This document shows, one piece after another, positions 45,159 to 54,348 of a stretch of DNA of 64,000 nucleotides (positions are counted from its first letter, which is position 1; every line of letters begins with the position of its first letter). Position numbers and translations under genes: made by a program. Below the pieces are notes generated by a model, which ran no database searches, was not told the DNA's origin, and saw only the letters and a list, made by a program, of their open reading frames with translations. Origin of the DNA: Parvibaculum indicum (GTDB taxonomy: Bacteria; Pseudomonadota; Alphaproteobacteria; Parvibaculales; Parvibaculaceae); NCBI RefSeq assembly GCF_011762095.1, contig NZ_JAASQO010000011.1:62001-126000 (forward strand), read 5' to 3'.

Positions 45159-48100
45159 TCAGGCGACCGCCGGCAGGGAGCCGTTATCGCTGGCCGGGTC
45201 CTGCACCAACAGATGCTGCGTGCCGTTGTCGAAGTAAGGGAAAGCCGCGCCGTCTCCGACACCGGCAACAGCGCCGGTTCCGGTATCTCCGTTGTCGGAA
45301 AGACCCGGAATCTCACCCGACATATCGAGGACGCTTGCAGCATCGGGCATCACGCTCATGGACATCGCGGAGAAGGCGGAAACCTCGTCGCGCCCTGCGA
45401 CTTCGATGTGGACAGTGGCGCTCTCCCCACCGTCAATCGTGTAGGTAAAGCTGTCTGTCGCCGTTTGTCCGTCACCGAGTGCCTGTATGGAGCTGGCGGC
45501 GGTCGGATCATAGGTGACCTCGCCGGTGCCTGAATTGTAGGTCAGGCTTGCACCCATCGTACTTGTCGCCGAGACGGAGGAAATTGCTGCACCATCGCCA
45601 TCGTTCTGCAAAAGGATACTGCTGGAGAAGGTGTAGGGCGCGTCCTCGTTCACATTGTCCGCGTAGTTCTGACCATTGCCGCCGATCTCGGCCACCGTAC
45701 GGGCAGTGGAATAGGTGTCATAGGAGAATGAATCGTTCCACTGCGCACTGGAATTTCGGATCAGGTAATCTTCATCCCCGCCATACGGATCAACGCCGCT
45801 CGGCTGACCGGTCGCCCAATTGGTATAGGCACCGTCGACCGCACTACCCGTGTAGTCGCCTACCCAGAATGTCGTGCCCGACTCGGGACCGCCTTGCCAG
45901 ACCCAGTTGCCCTCCGAGGCAACGTCCGTGGCATTCAGCCATAAACGACCGGAATTGATTGTCGTGGCGAAATCGTTTTCTTCCGCGCTTGTAATGGTGA
46001 GGAGATAGCTGTCTCCAGGCAGTGCCGACGCAGCCGCGCTCTGGGCATAGGTCCAGTAATTGTCGGCCCCGATCAGGGAATAGGCATGGCCGTTCCCCTC
46101 GAAAACCGACCAGCCGTCCGGCACGGAGCTTATCGTATCGTCCAGTGCCGCAATGGGCGGCACTGTCTGTACGGTGATGTCGAGGGCGCTGGAGGCTGCG
46201 CTTTCATTGCCCGCGCCGTCGAGCGCCACCACGGTGAAGCTGTGGTCGCCATCCGGCAGGACGCTCGTGGTGTAGCTCCATGAGGTTCCCGTCATCGGCA
46301 CTGTCCCAAGCAGGACGCCATTGTCGTAGATATTGACGAGGGTCGCCCCGGGCCGGGTGCCCGTGAGCGTAATGGTGTCGTCATCCGTAATACCGTCGCC
46401 GACCGTGCCCGTGTCCGTGCTCCAGCTGTCGATGGTTGCCGCCGCGGGCGGTGTCGTATCGACCCAGACAACCTGAATGCCCGACGCGTCGCCCTGGTTG
46501 CCCGCCTCGTCCACGGCCCTCGCCGTCAGATAGTGATAGCCTTCCGGCAGGGTGGATGTCGTGACCGACCAGTCGCCATTGCCGTCCGCCGTCGTCACCG
46601 CGATCTGGCTGCCCTGGAAGAAGATCCGGACTTCTTCGCCCGCCCCCGCCGTGCCGGTAAGCGTCGGCGTGGTGTCGGAGGTCTGACCGTTGGCAATGCC
46701 GGTGTCGTCGACAAAGCCGGTGATGACGGGCGTGGCGGGGCCGATATTGTCGAGCGTGATCGTGCTCGTCGCCGCCGAAGACTGGTTGCCCGCGCTGTCC
46801 ACCGCATAGGCGCTGACAGTGATGTCCCCGTTCTCCAGACCGGAGATATTCGCGCCCGAGAGCATCCAGGACGATCCGTTCGCCACCGCTGTTCCGCTGA
46901 CCGTGGCGCCCAGACTGTCCGTGAAGGTGACATGGACGGACTGGGCTCCGCCCGCAACGGTGCCGGACACATTGAAGTAGTTGTCTTCGTTGCCGTTCAC
47001 GATGTTGTCGGTCGCAATCGGCGCAGAGAGAGAGACGGTCGGCGCGGAGGTATCGATGTTCACGAGACGCGTCGGGCTCCCGGTGCTCTGGTTGCCGGCC
47101 TCATCGACCTGCCGCGCAGTGAAGTAGTGGTAGCCGTCCGAGAGTGCGCCGGTGGTAAAGGACCAGTTTCCGGCTCCATCCGCCGTGGCCTCCCCCAGAT
47201 AGCCTCCGCCATCATAGATGCGAACGGTGGCGTCCGCTTCCGCCGTGCCGCTGAGCGTCGGCGTCGTGTCGCTCGTCTGGTTGTCCGAGCCGGAGCTGCC
47301 CGTGTCGTCCGACAGGCCGGTGATGCTCGGCGCCGCGGGCGCGACATTGTCCAGCGTGATGGTGCTTGTCACCGGGGAAGACTGGTTGCCCGCGCCGTCG
47401 ACCGCATAAGCGCTGACGGTGATCTCGCCATTCTCGAGGCCGGAGATATTAGCGCCCGAGAGCATCCAGGACGATCCGTTCACCGTTGCCGTCCCGCCGG
47501 CGGTGGCGCCCAGGCTGTCCGTAAAGGTGACATGGACCGTCTGGGCAGCGCCCGAAACGGTGCCGGACACATTGAAGTAATTGTCTTCGTTGCCGTTCAC
47601 GATGTCGTCGCTCGCGATCGGCGTCGAGATGGCGACGGTCGGCGCCGTCGTATCGATGCGCACGATATGCGTCGCGCTGTCCGCGCTCCGGTTGCCCGCG
47701 GCATCGGCCTGCCGGGCGGTGAGATAGTGATAGGCGTCGGAGAGCGCGCCTGTCGTGAAGCTCCAGTTCCCGGCCCCGTCCGCCGTGGTCTGTCCGATAA
47801 GACCGCCGCCGTCATAGATGTAAACGGTGGCGTCCGCATCGGCCGTGCCGGTGAGGGTCGGCGTATTGTCGCTCGTGTAATTGTCGGACGAAGAGCTGCC
47901 GGTATCGTCCGACATGCCGGTGATTGCAGGCGTCCCCGGAGGCGTCGTGTCGATCGTCACGTCAAGAGCGGCTGATGGATCGCTCGCCGAGGCCCCGCCC
48001 TGCGCCGTCGCAACGGCCGTGAATTCGTGATCGCCCTCTGCCAGCGTTCCGGTAGCGAAGCTCCAGTTGCCCGAGCCGTTCGCCCAGGTCACGCCGAGCG

Positions 48101-51100
48101 AAACCCCGCCATCGAATATCTCGATAGCGGCATAGGCAACCGCCGTCCCGGTGATCGTGAGCGTCGTATCGCTCGTAGCGCCGTCGCCGGCAACACCCGT
48201 GTCGCCTGAATAGGAGGAAATCACCGGCGCCGCCGTTTCGAGCGGCGGCGCGCTGCCGATGACGATGTCGAGCGCGGTCGATTCATCGCTGACATTCCCG
48301 GCACTGTCCGTTGCCTTCGCCGTAAAGCTGTAGCTCGCCTCGGAAAGTTCGGCGGTCGTAAAGCTCCAGTTTCCTGATCCGTTTGCCGTCACCGTGCCGA
48401 GCGAGAGCCCGTTTGCGAAAATCTCGACGCTGCTGTTCGCTTCCGCCGTCCCCGAGAGCGTCGGCGTCGTATCGCTCGTATAGCCGTCTCCCGTGGGCGG
48501 GCTGTCGTCGCTGAAGCCCGTGATGACCGGCGCATTGGGCGCCGTCGTATCGATAACGACGAATTGCACGTCGCCATAGGCGCTGTCCCGGCCTGCCAGA
48601 TCGGTCGCCTTGACCGTGATCGTGTGGACGCCTTCGGAGAACGTGCCCGTCGTATAGGACCAGTTGCCGTCGCTATCCGCGAGCGCCGTGCCGAGTACGG
48701 TTGCGCCGTCGCGGATCGTGACGGTCGCGTTCGCTTCGGCCGTGCCCGAAAGCGTCGGCGTCGTATCCGAGGTGCGGAAGTCGCCCGTCGCGCCGGTATC
48801 GTCCGACAGGCCGGTGAGCGTGGGAATGGCCGGCGGCGTCTGGTCGACGGTGAACAGGACCGCGTCGCTCTCGCCGCTCTCATTGCCGACATAGTCGCGC
48901 CCCGCGGCGGTGAACTCATGCGTGCCCTGCGGAAGCGCGGAGACGAGCAGCGTCCAGCTCCCGCCGCTGACATAGGCCGTGCCGACCTCGACGCCGCCGT
49001 CATAGACGACGACCTGTGTCGTGCCCGCCGCGGCCGTGCCCGAAAGCTGCGTCCAGTTGTAGGAGCTGATGCCGTCATCCGGCGCCGTACCGTTATCGTT
49101 GGTGAAGCCGGTGATCTCGGGCGCATCCGGCGGGGTCGTGTCGATATTGACGGTGACGTTGCCGGTCTGTGCGGAGCGGTTCCCCGCCGCATCGACCGCG
49201 CGCGCATAGAAATAGGTCCAGCCGTCCGGCATGGTTCCGGTCGACGCGGTCCAGTTACCGTCGCCATCCGCGACGCCGGTCGCGACGATATTGACGCCGA
49301 CATAGATGTTGACCGTCGCATTCGCCTCGGCCGTGCCGGTGAAGATCAGCGTATTGTCGGTGGTCTGGTTGTCGGCATTGCCGGTATCGTCGGAAAAGCC
49401 CGTGATGACGGGGACCGCGGGTGCCGTCGCATCGATGGTGAGGTCGAGGGAAGCGGTTTCGCCGCTTTCATTGCCGGCCCCGTCGCGCGCCACCGCCGTG
49501 AAGCTGTGATCGCCGCCGCCGAGAGTGCCCGTCGTAAAGGACCAGGTCCCGCCGCCCGTGACATAGGTCGTGCCGATCTCGACGCCGCCATCCATGATGA
49601 CGACAATCGAGCCCGCCTGCCCCGTGCCCGTCAGCGTCGGGGTCCTGTCGTTGGTCAGGCCGTCGCCGGCCGCCCCGCTATCGCTCGAGAAGCCGGTAAT
49701 CGCCGGCATGGCGGGCGCGGTCGTGTCGACGTTGATCACGACCGGGTCGGACCAGCCGCTGCTGTTCCCGGCCTCGTCGGTCGCACGGGCCTCGAATGCC
49801 GCGTAGCCTTCCCCGATTTCGCCCGTCGTCATGGTCCAGTTGCCCGCGCCGTCGGCCGTCGTCGTGGCGACGAGCCCGCCGCCCCGGAAAATCTGCACCG
49901 TCGCATTGGCTTCCGCCGTGCCGGTGAAGGTAAGCGTCGTGTCCGACGTCGAGCCGTCGGCAGCGCCCGTATCGTCGGACCAGTCGGTGATGACGGGTTT
50001 CGCGGACGCGGTTCCGTCGAACTCGAAATCATGCGTTGCCGTCAACGAGCGGTTGCCCGCCGCGTCCGTCGTATAGGCTTCGACGGTGATCGTCCCCTCG
50101 GCAAGACCGGAAATATCGGTGCCCGTCAGTACCCAATTGCCGACGCCGTCGATTGCCGCGCTGCCCGTAACGGTTGCGTTCAGGCCGTCGCGGAACGTGA
50201 TCTCGACGATCTGGCCCTCCGTCGCCGTCCCGGATACATCGAGAGCCGCCGCGCCTGTCATGCCGACGAGATCGTCGCCGTCGACGGGATCTGCGATCGT
50301 GACCGTCGGCGCGGTCGTATCCACGGTGACGTTGAATGTGGCGGAAGCCGGGCTCTGGCCGCTCGCAGGCGCCGTTGCGACCGCGGTGAAGGCATGCGCG
50401 CCCTCGCCAAGTTCTCCGGTATCGAAGCTCCAGTCTCCCGCCCCGTCCGCCGTCGCCGTGCCGAGCGATACGCCGTTCCGGAAGATTTCCACCGTGGCAT
50501 CTGCCGCGCTGGTGCCCGACAGCGTCAGGTTCGTATCGCCGGTGCGGAAGTCGCCAACCGTGCCGGTATCGTCGGTAAAGCCCGTGATGGCGGGTGCCGG
50601 CGTCGCCGGGACAGTGACGGTCACCTCAAAAGCATCGCTCGGATCCGAGACGTTGCCCGCCGCATCGGTCGCACGGGCGGTAAAGCTGTGGATCGCCTGC
50701 GCGAGTTCGCCCGTATCGAAGCTCCAGTAGCCTGCGCCGTCCGCCGTCACGGTGCCGAGGAGAGAGCCCTGGTCGAAGATGGCGATCCGCGCATCGGCCT
50801 CCGCCGTACCGGAGAGGGTCAACGTCGTGTCGGCGGTCATGCCGTCTCCCGCCGCTCCCGTATCGTCGCTGAAGCCTGTAATGACGGGCGCATCCGGCGC
50901 CGCGGTGTCGATGGTAACGTCGAGCGCCGCTGTCTTGCCGCTTTCATTGCCTGCGGCATCGCGCGCCGCCACGGTGAAACTGTGATCGCCGTCGCCGAGG
51001 TCCCCAGTGGCGAAATCCCAGCTTCCGCCGGCCGGGATCGCCGTTCCGATTTCCACGCCATTGTCGTAGATCGCGATGCGCGCGGCATCCGCGGGCGCGG

Positions 51101-54100
51101 TACCGGAAAGGGTGAGGTTCGCATCCGAAGTCACGTCGTCCGCCGCGCCCGTATCCTGCGAATAGCCGGTAATCGTCGGCACGTCCGGCGCCGCGGTGTC
51201 GATGATGACGATATAGGGATCGGAACTGCCGCTTCGGTTGCCCGCCTCGTCCGTGGCCCGCGCCGTGAAGCTCGCATAACCGTCGGTGATCGCGCTCGTC
51301 GTCGCGCTCCAGTTGCCGTCGCCATCCGCGACGCCCGTCGCCACGATGTTGCCTGCAAAATAGACGTTCACCGTCGCATTCGCTTCCGCCGTGCCGGTGA
51401 AGGTAAGCGTGTTGTCGCCCGTCTGCTGGTCGCCCGGCGTGCCCGTATCGGCGGAGAACCCGGCGATGACGGGCGCGGCCGGCGCGGCGTTGTCGAGCGT
51501 AACCGCCGCGTCCACCGTGCCGGAGCGGTTACCGGCCTGGTCCACCGCATAGGCCTCGACCGTGACACCGCCGTTCTGAAGTCCGGAGAGGTCGATCCCC
51601 GTTGCCGTCCACGTGCCCGCGCCGGTAACGACCGCCTCCCCGGTCGCGGTTGCCCCGCCTTCATCGGTAAAGGTGAGGAAGACGCGCTGGCCGCCCGCCG
51701 CCGTGCCGGACACGGAAAGCGAGCCGTCTTCCGCGGCATTGACAATGTTATCCACCGCGATTGGCGTCGTGATAACGATACCCGGCGGGGTGGTGTCGAC
51801 GGACAGCGTCATGTTTGCGGAGGGACCGCGATTGCCTGCCTCGTCTACCACGCGCACGGTCAGGCTGTGAGATCCCTCCGCCAGGGTACCTGTCGTAAAA
51901 CTCCAATTGCCGCTCCCGTCGACATTCGCCGTGCCAAGCAGCACCGCGCCATCGCGGATTTCCACCGTCCCGTTCGCCTCCGCCGTGCCGGCAAGCGTGG
52001 GCGTGGTGTCGCTGGTGCGGTTATCGCCGGGATTACCCGTATCGTCGGTAAAGCCTGTAATGACGGGTGCCGCGGGCATGACGTTGTCGAGCGTGACGGT
52101 CTCGTTGACCGTGCCCGACCGGTTGCCCGCCTGATCGACCGCATAGGCCTCGATCGTGATACCGCCGTTCTGAAGACCGGAAATATCGATCCCGTTCAGG
52201 GTCCATGTCCCCGTGCCCGAAACGGCCGCCTGTCCGGAAACGAAACCGCCCGCCCCGTCGGTCAGGGTCACGAAGACGCGCTGGCCGCCATCCGCCGTTC
52301 CGGAGAGGGTGAGCACATTGTCTTCACTCGCATTCACGAAGCCGTCGCCCGAAACCGGCGAGGCAAGCGTGACGCCCGGCGCAAGGGTGTCGACCTCGAC
52401 ATTATAGGAGAGGGAAGAAGGGCTCTTGTTGCCGGCCGCATCCTCCGCCCGTGCGGTAAAGGTGTGACTGCCGTCCGCGAGAGGCTGTGTCTCGAAGCTC
52501 CAGTTTCCGGCCCCATCCGCCGTCGCCGTCCCCAGAGAGGTCGCGCCGTCGAAGATCTCGACCGTCATGTTCGCTTCGGCCGTACCGGTGAGGGTCAGCG
52601 TGTCGTCGCTGGTATGGCCATCGTCCGGGGCACCGGTGTCGTCCGAGAAACCGGTGATCGCAGGCGTTCCGGGAGCAAGGCTGTCATGCGTGAAACTCGC
52701 GGTCGCCGTGCCGGAACGATTGCCTGCCTGGTCTTCCGCATAGGCCTCGACCGAGATCGTGCCTTCGTCGAGCCCGGACACGTCGACATGCTGCAGCAGC
52801 CAGTTGCCTGCGCCGTCCACGAAGGCAATGCCGTCGACTTCCGCGCCGCTGCCATCCGTAAACGTCACGAAGACGCGCTGACCGCCCGCCGCCGTGCCGG
52901 ACACCGAAAGCGAACCGTCTTCCGAGGCATTGACGGCTCCATCGCCGGACAAGGGTGTCGAGATCGCGATGCCGGGGGCTTCCGTGTCGATGGTGAGCGC
53001 GAACGACGAAGAGGACGCGCTCTCGTTGCTCGCCGCGTCCCGCGCCGTGGCGGTCAGGCTGTGCAATCCGTCGGAGAGCGCGGCCGTCGTGAAGCTCCAG
53101 TCGCCGTTCCCGTCCGCCATTGCCGTTCCGAGAAGGGTATTGCCGTCATAAATCTCGATTTCGGCGCCCGCCTCTGCCGTGCCTGAGAGCGTGGGCGTCG
53201 CATCCGCGGTCAGACGGTCGGCCGGTCGGCCTGTGTCGTCCGCATAATCCGTAATGACGGGTGCCGCGGGCGCCACGTTGTCGAGTTCGAATGTTTCCGA
53301 CGTTGTCGCCGAGCTGTTTCCCGCCGCATCGACGGCATAGGCCTCGACGGTGATCGTCCCGTTTTCAAGGCCCGAGATGTCGGCTCCCGAGATCGTCCAG
53401 TTGCCGTTGCCGTCGACATGCCCGCTCTCCGAGACGGTCGCACCGCTCCCGTCGCGAAAGGTCACGAAAACTTCGCTGCCGCCCGAAGACGTGCCGGAAA
53501 GCGTCAACGCCGCGTCGTCGGCACCGCTGACGATACCGTCGCCGAAGAGCGGCATCGCAATCGCGATGTCAGGGGCCTCCGTATCGACCGTGACATCGAC
53601 CGGGCCGGAGGACGTCCCGGCGCCGCCTTCATTCTCCGCCGTCGCGGTAAAGCTGTGCGCTCCATCCGCGAGCGCGCCGGTGGTGAAACTCCAGTCTCCA
53701 TTGGCATCCGCGGTCGCCGTACCGAGCCGTATAGCATCACCGTAAATCGTAACGGTTGCGCCTGCTTCCGCCGTTCCGGTCAGCGTGATCGTGTTGTCGG
53801 CGGTAATCCCGTCGCCCGGAAGCCCCGTATCGTCCGAGAAGGAGGAAATCGAGGGCGCATCGGGGGCGGACGCCAGGGAATCGTTCGAGCTGTCTAGCGG
53901 CGGCGGCGTATCGTCGGCGGCGGGCGAAGATTTTTGATGGCCGGTATCGCCGAAGGCGTTTCCGTTCGTACCGCCCTCGTCCGATGTGTCGGTCCAGCCG
54001 AAAAACCGAGCGAAACCCGCCGGCAGCGGCCCGTCGATCCCGATGCCGTCGATCGATGCCGCTTCGGCAAGGAAGTCGGCCCCGAACCCCGCAATGCGGA

Positions 54101-54278
54101 TCGTTCCGCCGGAACCGCTCAGAACGAGTTCACCCGCCTCCACATGAAGATCCTTCACGCCGTCCAGCGAGACGATCTCCGCCGTCACACCATCGGGTAT
54201 CGTGAAATTCTTCCCGGCCTCGACCGTGACAAGTTCCACGTTTCCGCCGACGCTCGTCAATTGAAGGACGATCTTCAT
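45159..54278 (-). CDS. Giant type I-secreted adhesin with Ig-like repeats and a lectin-like domain
   Basis: A 3039-aa protein. Residues 1-140 form a beta-rich prefix (MKIVLQLTSVGGNVELVTVE...) of the BapA type with an acidic, Pro/Ser-rich linker. I count 26 Ig-like modules of ~97-102 aa: 19 of an ITGFSDDTG...TPTLSGTAEA type and 7 of an SxPIxxDxIVNxxEDxxLxVSGT type. A C-type-lectin-like domain, a cadherin/VCBS-like module (VNEDAPYTFSSSILLQND) and a ~60-aa C-terminal tail follow. There are no RTX nonapeptides. The abundant DxDG/DDTG segments suggest calcium binding between modules. GGAGTAACAAGCG precedes the ATG. The locus order (TolC, adhesin, ABC, HlyD) indicates a self-contained secretion system for a surface adhesin in attachment or biofilm. 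Confidence 0.93.
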   Translation of the reverse strand: MKIVLQLTSVGGNVELVTVEAGKNFTIPDGVTAEIVSLDGVKDLHVEAGELVLSGSGGTIRIAGFGADFLAEAASIDGIGIDGPLPAGFARFFGWTDTSDEGGTNGNAFGDTGHQKSSPAADDTPPPLDSSNDSLASAPDAPSISSFSDDTGLPGDGITADNTITLTGTAEAGATVTIYGDAIRLGTATADANGDWSFTTGALADGAHSFTATAENEGGAGTSSGPVDVTVDTEAPDIAIAMPLFGDGIVSGADDAALTLSGTSSGGSEVFVTFRDGSGATVSESGHVDGNGNWTISGADISGLENGTITVEAYAVDAAGNSSATTSETFELDNVAPAAPVITDYADDTGRPADRLTADATPTLSGTAEAGAEIEIYDGNTLLGTAMADGNGDWSFTTAALSDGLHSLTATARDAASNESASSSSFALTIDTEAPGIAISTPLSGDGAVNASEDGSLSVSGTAAGGQRVFVTFTDGSGAEVDGIAFVDGAGNWLLQHVDVSGLDEGTISVEAYAEDQAGNRSGTATASFTHDSLAPGTPAITGFSDDTGAPDDGHTSDDTLTLTGTAEANMTVEIFDGATSLGTATADGAGNWSFETQPLADGSHTFTARAEDAAGNKSPSSLSYNVEVDTLAPGVTLASPVSGDGFVNASEDNVLTLSGTADGGQRVFVTLTDGAGGFVSGQAAVSGTGTWTLNGIDISGLQNGGITIEAYAVDQAGNRSGTVNETVTLDNVMPAAPVITGFTDDTGNPGDNRTSDTTPTLAGTAEANGTVEIRDGAVLLGTANVDGSGNWSFTTGTLAEGSHSLTVRVVDEAGNRGPSANMTLSVDTTPPGIVITTPIAVDNIVNAAEDGSLSVSGTAAGGQRVFLTFTDEGGATATGEAVVTGAGTWTATGIDLSGLQNGGVTVEAYAVDQAGNRSGTVDAAVTLDNAAPAAPVIAGFSADTGTPGDQQTGDNTLTFTGTAEANATVNVYFAGNIVATGVADGDGNWSATTSAITDGYASFTARATDEAGNRSGSSDPYIVIIDTAAPDVPTITGYSQDTGAADDVTSDANLTLSGTAPADAARIAIYDNGVEIGTAIPAGGSWDFATGDLGDGDHSFTVAARDAAGNESGKTAALDVTIDTAAPDAPVITGFSDDTGAAGDGMTADTTLTLSGTAEADARIAIFDQGSLLGTVTADGAGYWSFDTGELAQAIHSFTARATDAAGNVSDPSDAFEVTVTVPATPAPAITGFTDDTGTVGDFRTGDTNLTLSGTSAADATVEIFRNGVSLGTATADGAGDWSFDTGELGEGAHAFTAVATAPASGQSPASATFNVTVDTTAPTVTIADPVDGDDLVGMTGAAALDVSGTATEGQIVEITFRDGLNATVTGSAAIDGVGNWVLTGTDISGLAEGTITVEAYTTDAAGNRSLTATHDFEFDGTASAKPVITDWSDDTGAADGSTSDTTLTFTGTAEANATVQIFRGGGLVATTTADGAGNWTMTTGEIGEGYAAFEARATDEAGNSSGWSDPVVINVDTTAPAMPAITGFSSDSGAAGDGLTNDRTPTLTGTGQAGSIVVIMDGGVEIGTTYVTGGGTWSFTTGTLGGGDHSFTAVARDGAGNESGETASLDLTIDATAPAVPVITGFSDDTGNADNQTTDNTLIFTGTAEANATVNIYVGVNIVATGVADGDGNWTASTGTMPDGWTYFYARAVDAAGNRSAQTGNVTVNIDTTPPDAPEITGFTNDNGTAPDDGISSYNWTQLSGTAAAGTTQVVVYDGGVEVGTAYVSGGSWTLLVSALPQGTHEFTAAGRDYVGNESGESDAVLFTVDQTPPAIPTLTGLSDDTGATGDFRTSDTTPTLSGTAEANATVTIRDGATVLGTALADSDGNWSYTTGTFSEGVHTITVKATDLAGRDSAYGDVQFVVIDTTAPNAPVITGFSDDSPPTGDGYTSDTTPTLSGTAEANSSVEIFANGLSLGTVTANGSGNWSFTTAELSEASYSFTAKATDSAGNVSDESTALDIVIGSAPPLETAAPVISSYSGDTGVAGDGATSDTTLTITGTAVAYAAIEIFDGGVSLGVTWANGSGNWSFATGTLAEGDHEFTAVATAQGGASASDPSAALDVTIDTTPPGTPAITGMSDDTGSSSSDNYTSDNTPTLTGTADADATVYIYDGGGLIGQTTADGAGNWSFTTGALSDAYHYLTARQADAAGNRSADSATHIVRIDTTAPTVAISTPIASDDIVNGNEDNYFNVSGTVSGAAQTVHVTFTDSLGATAGGTATVNGSSWMLSGANISGLENGEITVSAYAVDGAGNQSSPVTSTITLDNVAPAAPSITGLSDDTGSSGSDNQTSDTTPTLSGTAEADATVRIYDGGGYLGEATADGAGNWSFTTGALSDGYHYFTARQVDEAGNQSTGSPTRLVNIDTSAPTVSLSAPIATDNIVNGNEDNYFNVSGTVAGGAQSVHVTFTDSLGATVSGTAVANGSSWMLSGANISGLENGDITVSAYAVDSAGNQSSAATSTITLDNIGPATPVITGFVDDTGIANGQTSDTTPTLTGTAGAGEEVRIFFQGSQIAVTTADGNGDWSVTTSTLPEGYHYLTARAVDEAGNQGDASGIQVVWVDTTPPAAATIDSWSTDTGTVGDGITDDDTITLTGTRPGATLVNIYDNGVLLGTVPMTGTSWSYTTSVLPDGDHSFTVVALDGAGNESAASSALDITVQTVPPIAALDDTISSVPDGWSVFEGNGHAYSLIGADNYWTYAQSAAASALPGDSYLLTITSAEENDFATTINSGRLWLNATDVASEGNWVWQGGPESGTTFWVGDYTGSAVDGAYTNWATGQPSGVDPYGGDEDYLIRNSSAQWNDSFSYDTYSTARTVAEIGGNGQNYADNVNEDAPYTFSSSILLQNDGDGAAISSVSATSTMGASLTYNSGTGEVTYDPTAASSIQALGDGQTATDSFTYTIDGGESATVHIEVAGRDEVSAFSAMSMSVMPDAASVLDMSGEIPGLSDNGDTGTGAVAGVGDGAAFPYFDNGTQHLLVQDPASDNGSLPAVA
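45690..46135 (-). other. C-type-lectin-like domain within the adhesin
   Basis: This segment encodes GNGHAYSLIGADNYWTYAQ ... SYLLTITSAEENDFATT ... GRLWLNATDVASEGNWVWQ ... YTNWATGQPSG ... EDYLIRNSSAQWND. This is the WIG/WND-type fold signature of C-type lectins (tryptophan-rich core, QPSG near the EPN/QPD sugar-binding position, final WND). It sits near the C-terminal, outermost end of the adhesin and is the likely ligand-binding tip. Confidence 0.8.
46150..53870 (-). repeat. Array of about 26 Ig-like modules in the adhesin gene
   Basis: Tandem ~290-310-bp units, by my reading 19 of one type and 7 of a second type, the latter sandwiched between the former in parts of the array. Modules begin near (P)xITGFxDDTG and end near VxIDTTAP. 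Confidence 0.85.
46741..47940 (-). repeat. Recent 600-bp tandem duplication inside the Ig array
   Basis: Two adjacent units, 46741-47340 and 47341-47940, each hold one module of each type and are nearly the same (for example ATTGTCGAGCGTGATCGTGC at 46746 and ATTGTCCAGCGTGATGGTGC at 47346, exactly 600 bp apart). Divergence is much lower than between other modules. Confidence 0.8.
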
Positions 54279-54348
54279 CGCTTGTTACTCCGGTTGAGCC
54301 TTTTGCGCGTTCATCGGGCAGTTCTGGCGGGGGGCGGTCGAATTTCGG

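Noticed and set aside
48564-53186. A 1540-codon open frame on the plus strand
   Set aside because: It runs antisense to the adhesin repeats; its repetitive Arg/Gly/Ala-rich translation is a by-product of the GC-rich repeats in the opposite frame. It has no ribosome-binding site or recognisable domain.
46150-53870. Repeats as a CRISPR array or as a satellite
   Set aside because: Units are ~300 bp, diverged and in-frame Ig modules, without regular short repeats and spacers.
45159-54278. RTX toxin or LapA-type substrate assignment
   Set aside because: No GGxGxD nonapeptide array, and I saw no LapG-type TAAG/AAG cleavage site or lapD/lapG genes nearby.
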